Assembly: GCF_001655675.1 (NCBI RefSeq)
Contig: NZ_LYRP01000043.1
Span: 186,001 to 250,000 of the forward strand
DNA: 64,000 nucleotides
DNA from: Mangrovibacter phragmitis
Lineage (GTDB): Bacteria; Pseudomonadota; Gammaproteobacteria; Enterobacterales; Enterobacteriaceae
Direction of reading: 5' to 3'
Both the position numbers and the translations under genes were made by a program. Positions within the stretch are counted from its first letter, which is position 1. Each line of letters begins with the position of its first letter. This document shows, one piece after another, positions 32,805 to 42,484 of the stretch. The notes below the pieces were generated by a model. That model was not told where the DNA came from and made no database searches. It saw nothing but the letters and a program-made list of their open reading frames with translations.

Positions 32805-34127
32805 TTATTTCACCGGGGCAAGCGCTGTGCTGTCTACATAGGGTTTCATGATAGTGTCAGCCTGTTCCTGAGCGGCCCGGGCGGCACTTTCCGGTGTCAC
32901 TTTAGGGTCGTTAACCACAGCCGCCAACTGGTTCTCCATCGCTTTACGTACCGCCACAGTTTCGTAAGTGGCATACCATGGGTGAGCGTACTGTAACTGT
33001 TTAAGCGCAATTGCGGCTCGTGGGTCATTTGCGAGGTATGTTTTCATTTCTGGTGTGTCATAGGTTGCTTTACGTGGCGAGAAATAACCTGTAAAGCGGC
33101 TCCATTCGCCACTAATTTTCGGGCTGACCAGGTAATTCAGAAATTCCCAGGCTGCTTTTTTCTGAGCCTCGGAAATACCTTTAAAGCTGACCAGGCTGGC
33201 ACCGCCAATTGGCACAGCACGTTGTTCTTTGGCTGGCAGCATGGCGACACCTAACTCAAAGTCTTTACTGTTTTCACGCATAAAACCCAGCGCACCGGTA
33301 CTGAGCATCGCCATACCCAGCTTTCCGGAAAAGAATGCCGCGCTGATTTGTTTGGCATTCAGTACACCAGAGGGCATCACATGATCCTGGTAAATCAAGT
33401 TTTGCCAGAAGCGCAGGGCGCCAATGGTGGTGGGGGAGTTGTAATATACTTCACCAGGCCAGGTATCGTTAAAGTAGTTACCGCCATTGGCGCGAACTAA
33501 TGCTGAGAGGATCCAGCCGCCGTAATCATCATTAGTAGAAGGGAGCATGATTCCCCATTGTCCCTGATCTTTACTGGTCAGTTTAAGCGCGTCGGCGCGT
33601 AATTCTGCCCATGTTTGAGGGGGCTGGGTAATACCGGCTTTAGCAAATAGTGTTTTGTTGTAGTAAAGAATTGGCGTGGAGTTTTGGAACGGAATGGCAT
33701 AAGTTTCGCCCATCACCTGGGCATTTTTCCACATGGCAGGCCAGAAATTCTGCTCCAGAAAATCATTCGCTTTCAGATTGCCATATTTCAGGATCTCGTC
33801 CATAGGCAGAATTTCTTTCTTCAGCGCCAGGTCGGTGGTGAAGTTGGCGGACATAATCACCAGCGCTGGTGGTTGCCCGGCTTTCTGAGCTGATTCTGCT
33901 TTAATTTTTGTGGTGTCGTAGTTGCCGGTAAAAATACCGCGCACTTCAACATCCTGTTGTGAATCGTTAAAGGTTTTAATGATACGGTTCATTTCCATGG
34001 TCAACTTACCGTCGACCGGAGCCGGAAACATAAAATCGATTTTTTCTTTTGCCAGTGCGCTGGCTGTGAACGCCAGGGTTAAACTGCATACCAGAGCCGG
34101 TAACCGGAAAGGCGTGGCCTTAAACAT
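32805..34127 (-). CDS. Periplasmic substrate-binding protein, UgpB-like
   Basis: A 440-residue family 1 extracellular solute-binding protein. ATG 34127 begins a clear signal peptide (PFRLPALVCSLTLAFTASAL, cleavage before KEKIDFMF). The mature part has NSTPILYYNKTLFAKAGITQ and AWEFLNYLVSPKISGEWSRF as in UgpB, which binds glycerol-3-phosphate or glycerophosphocholine. Its start overlaps the end of the ATPase gene by eight bases. It is the last gene of the operon. With GpdQ in the same operon, the substrate is likely a glycerophosphodiester. Confidence 0.85.
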   Translation of the reverse strand: MFKATPFRLPALVCSLTLAFTASALAKEKIDFMFPAPVDGKLTMEMNRIIKTFNDSQQDVEVRGIFTGNYDTTKIKAESAQKAGQPPALVIMSANFTTDLALKKEILPMDEILKYGNLKANDFLEQNFWPAMWKNAQVMGETYAIPFQNSTPILYYNKTLFAKAGITQPPQTWAELRADALKLTSKDQGQWGIMLPSTNDDYGGWILSALVRANGGNYFNDTWPGEVYYNSPTTIGALRFWQNLIYQDHVMPSGVLNAKQISAAFFSGKLGMAMLSTGALGFMRENSKDFELGVAMLPAKEQRAVPIGGASLVSFKGISEAQKKAAWEFLNYLVSPKISGEWSRFTGYFSPRKATYDTPEMKTYLANDPRAAIALKQLQYAHPWYATYETVAVRKAMENQLAAVVNDPKVTPESAARAAQEQADTIMKPYVDSTALAPVK

Positions 34128-35196
34128 GAATAGTCTCCTGATGTAATAAATTGAGCTGTGTGTCAGCATCAAAAAAGTGCAAATCTTCAAGGGAAAAGCC
34201 GGGCTGAATAATGTCGCCGCATTCGGGAATGGTTCCCCGGTGGCGGCGGCAATAGCGCATATCCCCGAACGGGGTGGTCAGGTGAAGCAAATAGTCGGCA
34301 CCCATCAGTTCTCGCTGGCGAAGGGTGGCGGCGAAGGTAAACTGGCCGGGTTGTGGGGTATCGGTAATATGTTCGGGGCGAATCCCCACCCATACCTGGC
34401 GTGCCTGCCTGGCATTTGCAGGCAGAGAGATAGCCTGTTCCCCAAAGAAAACCTGGCCGCTTTCGCAGGGTAACAGCAGCAGGTTCATGGCGGGTGAGCC
34501 AATAAACCCGGCAACAAAGACATTGGCCGGATGGTGGTAAATGTCGGCGGGGCGGCCGGTTTGCTGAATCACGCCATCTTTCATAACCACTATCCTGTCC
34601 GCCATTGACATAGCCTCGGTCTGGTCGTGGGTCACATAAATGGTGCTGATACACAGCTTCTGGTGCAACGCCATAATGCTGTCGCGCACCTCGGTACGCA
34701 ATTGCGCATCCAGGTTGGAAAGCGGTTCATCCATTAAGAACAACTTCGGATCGCGGACAATCGCCCGCGCCATCGCAACACGCTGGCGTTGCCCACCAGA
34801 AAGTTTGCCCGGTTTACTGTCTAACAAGGGTTCCAGGTGTAACATTTGTGCGGCTTTTTCAAGGCGTGTTTGCCACCCGGATTTTGCCTCTTTGCGTACC
34901 TTCATTCCGAAGGTAATGTTGTCCCGTACCGATAAATGCGGAAACAGCGCATAGTTCTGGAAAATCATGGCAAAGTTGCGCTCCCCGGCTGGTAACGCAT
35001 TGATTTGCTCGTCATCCAGCCAGATTTCGCCGGTGGTGGTGTCTTCCAGACCAGCAATCAGGCGCAGCAGGGTACTTTTCCCGCATCCCGATGGCCCAAC
35101 CAGTACTACAAACTCGCCGTCATGAATATCCAGCGCCAGTGGGTGCAGCGCGGTTTTCCCGTCAAAAGTTTTACTCAGATTGCGCAACTTCAGCAT
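34120..35196 (-). CDS. ABC transporter ATP-binding protein, UgpC-like
   Basis: A 358-residue MalK/UgpC-type ATPase. Walker [13 protein letters not shown]-loop [10 protein letters not shown], signature [15 protein letters not shown], Walker [13 protein letters not shown] and switch His in VTHDQTEAM are all intact. A C-terminal TOBE regulatory region of about 120 residues follows. It energises the two permeases of this operon. It overlaps the phosphodiesterase gene by seven bases and the binding-protein gene by eight, indicating tight coupling. Confidence 0.92.
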   Translation of the reverse strand: MLKLRNLSKTFDGKTALHPLALDIHDGEFVVLVGPSGCGKSTLLRLIAGLEDTTTGEIWLDDEQINALPAGERNFAMIFQNYALFPHLSVRDNITFGMKVRKEAKSGWQTRLEKAAQMLHLEPLLDSKPGKLSGGQRQRVAMARAIVRDPKLFLMDEPLSNLDAQLRTEVRDSIMALHQKLCISTIYVTHDQTEAMSMADRIVVMKDGVIQQTGRPADIYHHPANVFVAGFIGSPAMNLLLLPCESGQVFFGEQAISLPANARQARQVWVGIRPEHITDTPQPGQFTFAATLRQRELMGADYLLHLTTPFGDMRYCRRHRGTIPECGDIIQPGFSLEDLHFFDADTQLNLLHQETIHV

Positions 35197-36026
35197 GGCG
35201 ATGACGGCTCCTCAGTGGGACAACTGGCCTGCGGGTCATACAGCCACGGGCCGGCAAAATGCGCCAGAGAGTGCTGGTAACTCACCCATTGCTCTCCCAC
35301 CTGGCGGTGCATGGTGCATGCCGCGGGCGACATGTCGTAATACGGGCGGTTATCTTCATGGTGGTAAGGTACCTGGTGTACGGTGCCTGGCACGGTGGCA
35401 ATAATGGCCTGGCGGTATTGCGTCATACACAAGTTATGGTTGTGCCCACAGAACACCCGAACCAGGTTGGGGTGGCGGGTAATCAGTTCCAGCAATAAAT
35501 GGCCATTTTCACAGGCGATAGGGTCCATTTGCGCATTGCCCAGCGGCAAAGGCGGGTGGTGCATAAAGACTGCGGCGGGTTTATCCGGGGTGTCGCCCAG
35601 TTGCTTATCGAGCCAGGCAACTGTTTCTGGGGTTAGCCAGCCACTTGACGTACCTGTTCTGCTGGTATCAATAAACAAAAGCCGGGTGGCAAAGTGGTCA
35701 ACCACATAGCGAATATTGTCCGGGTCATTTCCCAGTTGGGGGCATAACGGGCGTAAAAACTCCAGAAAATGGGCTTTATCATCGTGATTCCCCGGAATCA
35801 CCAGTAACGGGTAACGCAAAGCTCCGAGCACCTGTCGGGCGACCTGGTACTCTTCCGGGCGGCCGCAATTCACTATATCACCACTGACAATTACGGCATC
35901 AGGCGCTTCGCGCAGTGCATTCAGTTGAGCCACTACATCGGCGTTGCCGGCATTCACATCAATAAAACCGTACAGTTTCTGGTTGTGGCTGCGAAAATGG
36001 GTATCAGAAATTTGTGCTAACAGCAT
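35190..36026 (-). CDS. gpdQ: Glycerophosphodiesterase GpdQ
   Basis: A 278-residue class III metallophosphoesterase closely resembling GpdQ of Klebsiella (Enterobacter) aerogenes. All metal ligands are visible: Asp8 and His10 in ISDTHF, Asp50 in VSGDIVN, Asn80 in IPGNHDD, His in [10 protein letters not shown], and the pair in FCGHNHN. It hydrolyses glycerophosphoethanolamine and similar diesters to glycerol-3-phosphate; relatives also act on some synthetic organophosphates. No signal peptide, so it is cytoplasmic. It is embedded between the permease and ATPase genes, which strongly links it to the imported substrate. Confidence 0.93.
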   Translation of the reverse strand: MLLAQISDTHFRSHNQKLYGFIDVNAGNADVVAQLNALREAPDAVIVSGDIVNCGRPEEYQVARQVLGALRYPLLVIPGNHDDKAHFLEFLRPLCPQLGNDPDNIRYVVDHFATRLLFIDTSRTGTSSGWLTPETVAWLDKQLGDTPDKPAAVFMHHPPLPLGNAQMDPIACENGHLLLELITRHPNLVRVFCGHNHNLCMTQYRQAIIATVPGTVHQVPYHHEDNRPYYDMSPAACTMHRQVGEQWVSYQHSLAHFAGPWLYDPQASCPTEEPSSPC

Positions 36027-36038
36027 AGAAACACCTCG

Positions 36039-36923
36039 TTATTTAATACCCGAAAAACCAAAGCTTCTCAGGAACTGCTTTTGGAACAGAATGAAGGCCA
36101 GCATTAACGGCAGGCATACCATGAGCGTACCGGCACTGATCATGCCCCATTGCCCGCCAGACTCTGCCCCCATAGCAAATGACACCAGGCCAACAGTGAG
36201 TACTTGTTTATCCGGGTCGTTGAGAATCATCAGTGGCCACAAATACTCATTCCAGTGGTAGGTGATACTGACAGTGGCAAAGGCCAGAACGGAAGGCCAC
36301 GAACCCGGCAACATGACGTGATACAACACCTGCCACCAACTACAGCCTTCCATCAGTGCCGCCTCTTCAATCTCTTTCGGGATAGCCATAAAGGCCTGAC
36401 GCATCACAAATACGCCGAAGGCGGAGGTGAAGTAGGGCATCATGACCCCGGTGAGTGTGTTGAGCAGGCCCAGGCTTTTCAGTGTGAGCATATTGGGCAC
36501 CATCATGACGACAGGCATCACCATCAGTTGCACCAGAAACAGGGCGAACAGCGTTTGTTTGCCACGGAACTGGTGGCAGGCGAATACATAGCCTGCTGTG
36601 GTGGCGGTCACCAGTTGCACCACAAAGGTTCCACCAGCAAAAAACAGCGTGTTGGTATACAGACTGAGCCAGTTGGCGCTCTGCCAGGCATCACGGAAGT
36701 TATCCAGCGTGAGTGGCCCGCGGGGGAGCAGCGATGCCATATCGTTGCCAAATGTGGTGGCACTGAATGCTGAAGAGAGCATCCAGAGAAACGGGCTTAT
36801 CCATAGCAAAGCCAGGCACAGTAACAGGATCGTCAATGTGATTGCAGGTACAGGCGTGGTGTGGGCACGCGGCAGCGCGCGAGGCCGTGTTGCCAGCGTT
36901 ACCGGGGATATATCAGCGCTCAT
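36039..36923 (-). CDS. ABC transporter permease, UgpE-like
   Basis: A 294-residue inner-membrane permease with six hydrophobic segments after a polar N-terminus. The EAA loop is EIEEAALMEGCSWWQVLYHV, followed by MLPGSWPSVLAF, typical of MalG/UgpE proteins that contact the ATPase. The C-terminus FLRSFGFSGIK fits the family. GGAG precedes the ATG, and the gene overlaps its upstream permease by 11 bases. It is 12 bases before gpdQ. Confidence 0.88.
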   Translation of the reverse strand: MSADISPVTLATRPRALPRAHTTPVPAITLTILLLCLALLWISPFLWMLSSAFSATTFGNDMASLLPRGPLTLDNFRDAWQSANWLSLYTNTLFFAGGTFVVQLVTATTAGYVFACHQFRGKQTLFALFLVQLMVMPVVMMVPNMLTLKSLGLLNTLTGVMMPYFTSAFGVFVMRQAFMAIPKEIEEAALMEGCSWWQVLYHVMLPGSWPSVLAFATVSITYHWNEYLWPLMILNDPDKQVLTVGLVSFAMGAESGGQWGMISAGTLMVCLPLMLAFILFQKQFLRSFGFSGIK

Positions 36924-37785
36924 AGTGGGCTCCTTTCTCCAGCCACTTCAGGTTGAACAGCGAGAAAGCGAATAACCCCGCCAGCGTCAGGAAAGTTGCT
37001 GCTGATGCTTTACCAAGGTCATGAGTTTCCCAGGTGAGGTTCTGGATGTAATAGAGCAGTACTGTGGTGGCGTTATCCGGGCCGCCCTGAGTCATTACGG
37101 CAACGTGGTCGATTTGAGTAATGCCGTAAATCAATGCGGTGGTCAGGACAAAACTCAGGGTCGGGCGCAGCAGGGGCAGGGTCACCAGAAAAAAGCGCTG
37201 TGTGGCTGAGGCACCTTCCATGCGCGCCGCTTCATGTGTTGAGGCGGGTATTCCTTGCAGCCCGGCCAGGAAAAATAACATGTAATACCCGGCAAACTTC
37301 CAGACACCAATCAGTGCTAATGCAAACAGTGCTGTATTGCTGCGCCCCAGCCAGTTGTTATTTTGTGGGCCAAACCATATGGACAGATAATGGTCCAGCA
37401 ACCCCAGCCCCGGCATAAAAATAAACAACCATAGCGCTGCAGCGCTCACCATAGGCACAATCATCGGGAAGAAAAACGCAGTGCGCAGCCAGCGGTTAAG
37501 CCGGTGGTTCTCCCAAAGCGCAACAGCCAGTAATAACGCCAGGGCAATGCCTGGTACCACGGTCAGTACGATATACACCAGGTTATTGGTCAGTGCGCGC
37601 CAGAAAACGGGGTCTGCCAGCAGGCGGGCAAAATTATTCAGGCCAACAAAGACAGGGTTTTCGCTGGATAGCCGGGTATCAAACAGGCTGTCATAAACCG
37701 ACCGCACCAGGGGAAACCAGGTAAACAGCACTAAAAAAAACAGCGATGGGGCAAGGATTAACCAAGTTTGCCAGGTTCTGCGCAT
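36913..37785 (-). CDS. ABC transporter permease, UgpA-like
   Basis: A 290-residue inner-membrane permease starting MRRTWQTWLILAPSLFFLVL at ATG 37785; an in-frame TTG at 37821 has no ribosome binding site. Six membrane segments and the EAA loop STHEAARMEGASATQRFFLV are seen, followed by TLPLLRPTLSFVL, as in UgpA/MalF-type subunits. It heads the operon ugpA-ugpE-gpdQ-ugpC-ugpB. A phosphate-starvation promoter would be expected upstream, but I see no clear Pho box in 37786-37931. Confidence 0.87.
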   Translation of the reverse strand: MRRTWQTWLILAPSLFFLVLFTWFPLVRSVYDSLFDTRLSSENPVFVGLNNFARLLADPVFWRALTNNLVYIVLTVVPGIALALLLAVALWENHRLNRWLRTAFFFPMIVPMVSAAALWLFIFMPGLGLLDHYLSIWFGPQNNNWLGRSNTALFALALIGVWKFAGYYMLFFLAGLQGIPASTHEAARMEGASATQRFFLVTLPLLRPTLSFVLTTALIYGITQIDHVAVMTQGGPDNATTVLLYYIQNLTWETHDLGKASAATFLTLAGLFAFSLFNLKWLEKGAHYER

Positions 37786-37931
37786 AACAGCATTTGCCTT
37801 ATTACCACTCTCAGAAGGCAAACAGTCTGGTAGGGAAACACTGCAACAGCATGGCGCGCAGATGACGGTTTAATGAAAGGAAATGGTAGTGCAGGCAAGG
37901 AGCAGTATCCCACTCCTTGCCGTAACAGCAA

Positions 37932-38156
37932 TTAAACGTTTTGCCGTTCTATGGTTTGCTCTCCCCAGAACAGGGTTTGTTTATCTGTCCTGGCGAAGGC
38001 GTTAATCAGGGCTGTATCGTTGCCTTCTTCCCACATTTTCTCGGCCAGTTGTTCGTCGTAATTCACCAGTTCGAAAATCGCTTCAGCAATTTCCGGTGAG
38101 GTATTGCGCAAGGCAGCCCATTCACCAACGTGATGTAATTTACTTGCCTGGTTTGT
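37932..38156 (-). CDS. yccJ: YccJ small conserved protein
   Basis: A 74-residue protein starting [20 protein letters not shown] at 38156, directly behind AGGAGG; the longer frame from 38189 is unlikely. It closely matches E. coli YccJ ([29 protein letters not shown]). In E. coli it shares a stress-induced operon with wrbA; here no wrbA follows and the Ugp-like operon comes next. Function unknown. Confidence 0.93.
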   Translation of the reverse strand, partial: TNQASKLHHVGEWAALRNTSPEIAEAIFELVNYDEQLAEKMWEEGNDTALINAFARTDKQTLFWGEQTIERQNV

Positions 38157-38424
38157 CATAACGCCTCCTGTAACAGGGTATTTAGCCAAACATGTTTACT
38201 GTGAACCCGGTGGGTGGTTGTGGTTTTCTGTACCGCGTTCCTTTCTATTAAAGATATGTGCCATGGCGCAGAGTGCAAATATGCTGGCAGTTTTTTTGCC
38301 ATAGCCATTCATTCAGGCGCTATACCAGAGATATTTTGTTCTCCCTCTTGAAGCACAGGCATACCGGGCGCACACTGGTCATCTCCTTTCCAGTTAACAG
38401 GCTTTTTTCGTTGTGCAATCCCTG
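38157..38424. other. Divergent promoter region of yccJ and the EamA gene
   Basis: 270 bases without a gene. It should contain the promoters for both divergent genes; no operator is recognised. Confidence 0.5.
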
Positions 38425-39351
38425 ATGAAATTCTCCATTAAACCCCAGGAAGCCATTCTGATGCTTATCACCATGTTCTGGGGGGGAACATTCCTTGCTG
38501 TGCAGTATGCAACGGCAGACAGCGGCCCATTTTTCTTCGTTGGGTTACGTTTTGCTGCGGCGGCTGTAGCAGTAGGCCTGCTTTCGCTTCGCTCATTGCG
38601 TGGTTTGACCATGCTGGAGTTGAAAGCCGGGGTTGCGATTGGTATTGCGATTGCTTTCGGCTACAGCCTGCAAACCTGGGGGCTGCATTTTATTCCCAGT
38701 AGTAAGTCCGCTTTTATTACCGCGATGTATGTGCCACTGGTGCCATTGTTGCAATGGGTTTGCCTGGGCAAAATGCCCGGGGTAATGGCCTGGGCAGGCA
38801 TAGCACTGGCCTTTGTCGGGCTGGTATTGCTGGCCGGGCCGCAAGGCTCACTACTGGCGCCAGGCCATGGTGAAGTGATAACCCTGGTCAGTGCGCTGGC
38901 GATTGCGGCGGAAATTATCCTGATCAGTGCCTGGGCCGGAAAAGTGGATGTGAAGCGTGTAACGGTGGTGCAACTGGCTACGGCATCATTAGTGGCATTT
39001 GCCACCATGTTGCCAGCAGGGGAATCCGTACCGGTAATGACGCCCCGGCTGTGGGTAGTGGGTATTGGCCTGGGGATTTTTAGCGCCATTATTCAGGTGA
39101 CCATGAACTGGGCTCAGCGCAGTGTCTCTCCCACACGGGCGACGGTTATATACACGGGTGAACCTGTCTGGGCCGGTGTCTTTGGGCGGTTTGCCGGTGA
39201 ACGCCTGCCGTTGCTGGCTCTGGTCGGTGGCGTTTTCATTGTGCTGGGTGTCCTGGTGAGTGAAATGCGCCTGAAACACAGAAAAAAAGCGAAAGATGAG
39301 CCTGATGACAAACCTCATGCCCGCACTGAACGAGAGGGTGCCACTCAATAA
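38425..39351 (+). CDS. EamA-family (DMT) inner-membrane exporter
   Basis: A 308-residue protein with ten hydrophobic segments forming two EamA repeats (FWGGTFLAVQYATADSGPFF; second repeat around ATVIYTGEPVWAGVFGRFAG, then ERL). The C-terminus is a charged cytoplasmic tail. ATG 38425 is preferred to the GTG at 38413. Drug/metabolite transporters of this type export amino acids or metabolites; the substrate is unknown. It is convergent with rutF, where E. coli has rutG, and separated from it by a bidirectional terminator. Confidence 0.85.
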   Translation: MKFSIKPQEAILMLITMFWGGTFLAVQYATADSGPFFFVGLRFAAAAVAVGLLSLRSLRGLTMLELKAGVAIGIAIAFGYSLQTWGLHFIPSSKSAFITAMYVPLVPLLQWVCLGKMPGVMAWAGIALAFVGLVLLAGPQGSLLAPGHGEVITLVSALAIAAEIILISAWAGKVDVKRVTVVQLATASLVAFATMLPAGESVPVMTPRLWVVGIGLGIFSAIIQVTMNWAQRSVSPTRATVIYTGEPVWAGVFGRFAGERLPLLALVGGVFIVLGVLVSEMRLKHRKKAKDEPDDKPHARTEREGATQ

Positions 39352-39392
39352 AAAACCAGGAAAATCAATTTATTGATTTTCGGCTGCTAACT

Positions 39393-39428
39393 AAAAAGAA
39401 GGAAAAACCACGTTTTTTCCTTCTTTTT
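39393..39428. terminator. Bidirectional terminator between the EamA gene and rutF
   Basis: AAAAAGAAGGAAAAA / TTTTTTCCTTCTTTTT with loop CCACG; T-runs follow the stem on both strands. Confidence 0.85.
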
Positions 39429-39483
39429 CATCAATCTGAAGATGCAGTTGTCCCTGCTTCTCAGGCACCAGATAACTAAAGGC

Positions 39484-39969
39484 TCAGACGGCGCTAATCA
39501 ATGGGTGGTAGCGCCGGTCAAACCAGACCAGGCCATGTGGCGCGCCTGCGCTCACTACATCCTGCAGTTGGCAAAACAGAATATCGTGTGTACCAACACT
39601 CACCACCTGGCTTATTTGGCAGTCGAAGCTGACCAGCGCACCTTCGAGTAGTGGGCAGCCCGTTACCCCTGTGCGCCATTGTGCGGCAGCAAAACGGGCT
39701 TCCATTGGGGTTTTACCGCCAAACAATGTAGACAATTCGGACTGGTTTGCTGTTAGTGTATTCACACACAAATGGCGGTTTTCATTAAATACCGGCCACA
39801 CAGAAGCCTGGCGGTTGAGGCACACTAACAGCGTTGGCGGGTCGTCTGTTACGCTGCATACCGCAGAGGCGGTGAACCCGGCACGCCCGGCCGGGCCATC
39901 GGTGGTGATGATATTCACTGCCGCACCAAGGCGCGACATTGCATCACGAAATAAGGTTTTCTCCAGCAT
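39484..39969 (-). CDS. rutF: RutF flavin reductase
   Basis: A 161-residue NADH:FMN reductase that supplies reduced flavin to RutA. The FMN-binding segment [20 protein letters not shown] and the later [18 protein letters not shown] are typical of the flavin reductase-like family. It is the last gene of rutABCDEF, eight bases after rutE. The uracil permease gene rutG, which follows in E. coli, is absent. Confidence 0.95.
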   Translation of the reverse strand: MLEKTLFRDAMSRLGAAVNIITTDGPAGRAGFTASAVCSVTDDPPTLLVCLNRQASVWPVFNENRHLCVNTLTANQSELSTLFGGKTPMEARFAAAQWRTGVTGCPLLEGALVSFDCQISQVVSVGTHDILFCQLQDVVSAGAPHGLVWFDRRYHPLISAV

Positions 39970-39977
39970 ATTGCCTC

Positions 39978-40568
39978 CTACTCCAGCCCGCAGGCTACGC
40001 TGAAATCCAGTCGTGGCAGGCGCGCATGCACTTTGCTGTTGTCGCCATAACCAATATTAATCAGCAGATTACTTTTCCAGCCAGAATCCGCGAAGAAAGT
40101 GTCGTTAACTTTCTGCTGGTCAAACCCGGACATCGGCCCGGTATCCAGCCCCAGCGCCCGGCAGGCTATTATCAGGTAAGCGGCCTGCAGGCTGCTGTTA
40201 CGAAAGGCGGTTTCTTCTGCCAGTGCCGGGCTTGATGTGAACCAGGACCGGGCGTCAGCATGAGGAAACAGGGTGGGTAATTGCTCATAGAATGCCGGGT
40301 CCCAGGCCACAATGGCAGTAACCGGTGCCTGCATGGTTTTCTCCAGGTTTCCGCTGGACAGCGCCGGTTTCAGGCGTTCTTTCCCTTCCGCGCTGCGCAC
40401 AAACAAAAAGCGGGCAGGTGAGCAGTTGGCAGAAGTTGGCCCCATTTTCACCAGATCATACAGTTGAACCAGTAACGTGTCCGGAACCGGTTTTTCCAGC
40501 CAGTGGCTGTGGGTGTGCGCCCCGGTATACAGTGTCGCCAGTGCGTCCGGCGTCAGAGCTTCTTGCAT
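39978..40568 (-). CDS. rutE: RutE malonic semialdehyde reductase
   Basis: A 196-residue nitroreductase-like flavoprotein that reduces malonic semialdehyde to 3-hydroxypropionate. It shows the family pattern [20 protein letters not shown] and [20 protein letters not shown]. Length equals E. coli RutE. It starts 11 bases after rutD behind AAGGAGATG. Confidence 0.95.
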   Translation of the reverse strand: MQEALTPDALATLYTGAHTHSHWLEKPVPDTLLVQLYDLVKMGPTSANCSPARFLFVRSAEGKERLKPALSSGNLEKTMQAPVTAIVAWDPAFYEQLPTLFPHADARSWFTSSPALAEETAFRNSSLQAAYLIIACRALGLDTGPMSGFDQQKVNDTFFADSGWKSNLLINIGYGDNSKVHARLPRLDFSVACGLE

Positions 40569-40579
40569 AACATCTCCTT

Positions 40580-41380
40580 TTATCTTGCTTCACTCATGGT
40601 CGGAAATAATTCAGCCAGGCCATCGAGTAACAGGCTGTTAAATGTGTCACTGGCTGTGACGTTACAGGCATGTGCTCCCCAGGGCATCACACACAGGCGG
40701 CTTGCCGGAAGGCACTCATGCAACATTTGTGAGCAATGCCAGGGAACCAGTAAATCGTCTCTGGCGCAGATTAACAGTACCGGTTGGGTTATCTGGCCTG
40801 CCGTGTGGGTAAAACTGGCTTGTTTCAGGGCACCCAGGCGTGCACGCAAATTGGCTTCTCCCTGAAAATGGGCATTATGCAGCGCTTCTTCGGCTTCCAG
40901 CCGGGGCTGTTGCTCACCCAGCCATTCAGCCGGGTAGAGAAACAGCGGTTGTGCGTGGTTCCAGGCGGCTGCCCCACCACTGCCAAGCAGTTGCTCGCGG
41001 GTGGCGAAGCAGCGAGCAGTTTGCGGGTTCAGACTCAACCAGCCGTTAATAATCACCAGTGCGGTAATGGATTGCGGGTAGTTCAGCGCCAGTTGCATGC
41101 CAATCAACCCGCCGAGTGCGTGCCCGGTAACGGCGTAACGGGTCACTCCGTGGTTCGCCAGGGCGTGGTGTAACTCATCGGCCATCATTGCCATGGTGTA
41201 GTCAGCCGGGAGTTCAGACTGGTTTTCCCCGGTACCGCGATGATCATAAGTGATGACCTGATATCGGGGTTTCAGCGCGCTGAGTTGCGCCACCCAGTAG
41301 CTACCGCTTCCCCCCAACCCGGCACTAAGCACCATTACAGGAGCACCGGGGTATGGCGCATCATGGACGTGCAGTTTCAT
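40580..41380 (-). CDS. rutD: RutD alpha/beta hydrolase
   Basis: A 266-residue alpha/beta hydrolase that speeds aminoacrylate or carbamate hydrolysis in the Rut pathway. It has the oxyanion region [13 protein letters not shown] and the nucleophile-elbow position GHALGGLIG (Ala rather than Ser, as in GHALG of several RutD proteins). The C-terminal MPWGAHACN has the catalytic His. Its start overlaps the rutC stop (ATGA). Confidence 0.93.
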   Translation of the reverse strand: MKLHVHDAPYPGAPVMVLSAGLGGSGSYWVAQLSALKPRYQVITYDHRGTGENQSELPADYTMAMMADELHHALANHGVTRYAVTGHALGGLIGMQLALNYPQSITALVIINGWLSLNPQTARCFATREQLLGSGGAAAWNHAQPLFLYPAEWLGEQQPRLEAEEALHNAHFQGEANLRARLGALKQASFTHTAGQITQPVLLICARDDLLVPWHCSQMLHECLPASRLCVMPWGAHACNVTASDTFNSLLLDGLAELFPTMSEAR

Positions 41381-41775
41381 GCAGAAGCTCCGTTGCCAAT
41401 ATGGGCGGTGGTGGCGATTTCCACCAGTGCTTCAGGTTTAACCAGTCCACACTGGATGCAAAAACGTGCTGGTTTATCGCCCGGGAAAAACTCCGCGTAA
41501 ACTTCATTAATCGCGGCGTAGTGAGTCCAGTCGGTGATAAAAATAGCGTTGAAGGTCACATCCTCCATCGTCCCGCCCGCTGTCTCGATAACGGTTTTGA
41601 TTGTTTCCAGAACGTGGCGGGTTTGTGCCTTTGGGTCGCCGGGGTACACCACATTATTTTGCTTATCAAATGGTAGTGTGCCGGAAACATAAACCACGCC
41701 GTCTGCCAGTGTGCCAGGAACAAAAGGCGCAATAGGCGTTGTGGTGCCAGCAGGAATAATCACTTGTTTTGGCAT
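41377..41775 (-). CDS. rutC: RutC aminoacrylate deaminase (RidA family)
   Basis: A 132-residue YjgF/RidA-type protein that deaminates 3-aminoacrylate. It starts [20 protein letters not shown] behind AAGGAA; an upstream ATG at 41793 overlaps rutB and is less likely. The signature [20 protein letters not shown] is intact. It overlaps rutD by four bases. Confidence 0.95.
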   Translation of the reverse strand: MPKQVIIPAGTTTPIAPFVPGTLADGVVYVSGTLPFDKQNNVVYPGDPKAQTRHVLETIKTVIETAGGTMEDVTFNAIFITDWTHYAAINEVYAEFFPGDKPARFCIQCGLVKPEALVEIATTAHIGNGASA

Positions 41776-41785
41776 GGTATGTTCC

Positions 41786-42484
41786 TTATGCAATATGGGC
41801 TAATGATGTAGTGTCAAGGGTGTCGCAGAATGTTTGTACATCGCTAACCCAGCCAAAGAAGGTTTCAATATTGAATAGCGCGGCCTGTTGAGCGAATGCT
41901 GGTCCTGCCTGATGCGTGGCGTCTTCCAGCACAATGCCGAAATATTCCAAAAAGAACCCATCACGCAGCGTGGATTCCACGCAGACATTGGTGGCGATGC
42001 CAGTAAAGAACAGCTGGCGAATTCCCCGGCTGCGCAAAATGCTGTCGAGCGGGGTATTGAAAAAGCCACTGTAGCGGGGTTTGGGGAGCAAAATGTCACC
42101 AGGCTCTGGTTTAAGCGCATCCACCAGTTGGTAATCCCAGCCGCCTTTGGCCAGTAACTTGCCCTCCAGTTCCGGGCGCTGGCGCATGGTTTTCAGCGCA
42201 TTGGATTTATGCCAGTTAGGTGAGCCTGGTCCACCTGCCTCAACATACTGTTCATCCCAGCCGTTCTGGAACCAGATAACCGGGATCCCGGCGGCCCGTG
42301 CGGCACTGACGGCAATGTTGATTTTTTCAATCACCGGGCCGGTAGCTGAAACATCAAACCCGGCAAGGTCGAGATAACCGCCTTTGCTGGCATAGGCGTT
42401 TTGCATATCCACAACAATTAATGCGCTTTGTTCGGGGGAAAACGAAATTGCTTCCGGGCGGGCTTCAAGGGTCAGATCTTTCAT
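41786..42484 (-). CDS. rutB: RutB ureidoacrylate amidohydrolase
   Basis: A 232-residue isochorismatase-like cysteine hydrolase that releases carbamate and aminoacrylate from ureidoacrylate. It shows Asp in [17 protein letters not shown], Lys in [14 protein letters not shown] and the nucleophile Cys in [17 protein letters not shown]. Its ATG shares bases with the rutA stop (ATGA). Confidence 0.95.
   Translation of the reverse strand: MKDLTLEARPEAISFSPEQSALIVVDMQNAYASKGGYLDLAGFDVSATGPVIEKINIAVSAARAAGIPVIWFQNGWDEQYVEAGGPGSPNWHKSNALKTMRQRPELEGKLLAKGGWDYQLVDALKPEPGDILLPKPRYSGFFNTPLDSILRSRGIRQLFFTGIATNVCVESTLRDGFFLEYFGIVLEDATHQAGPAFAQQAALFNIETFFGWVSDVQTFCDTLDTTSLAHIA

Noticed and set aside
32624-32851. 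75-codon plus-strand frame after uxaC
   Set aside because: Overlaps the end of the binding-protein gene in antisense, crosses a strong hairpin, and lacks homology.
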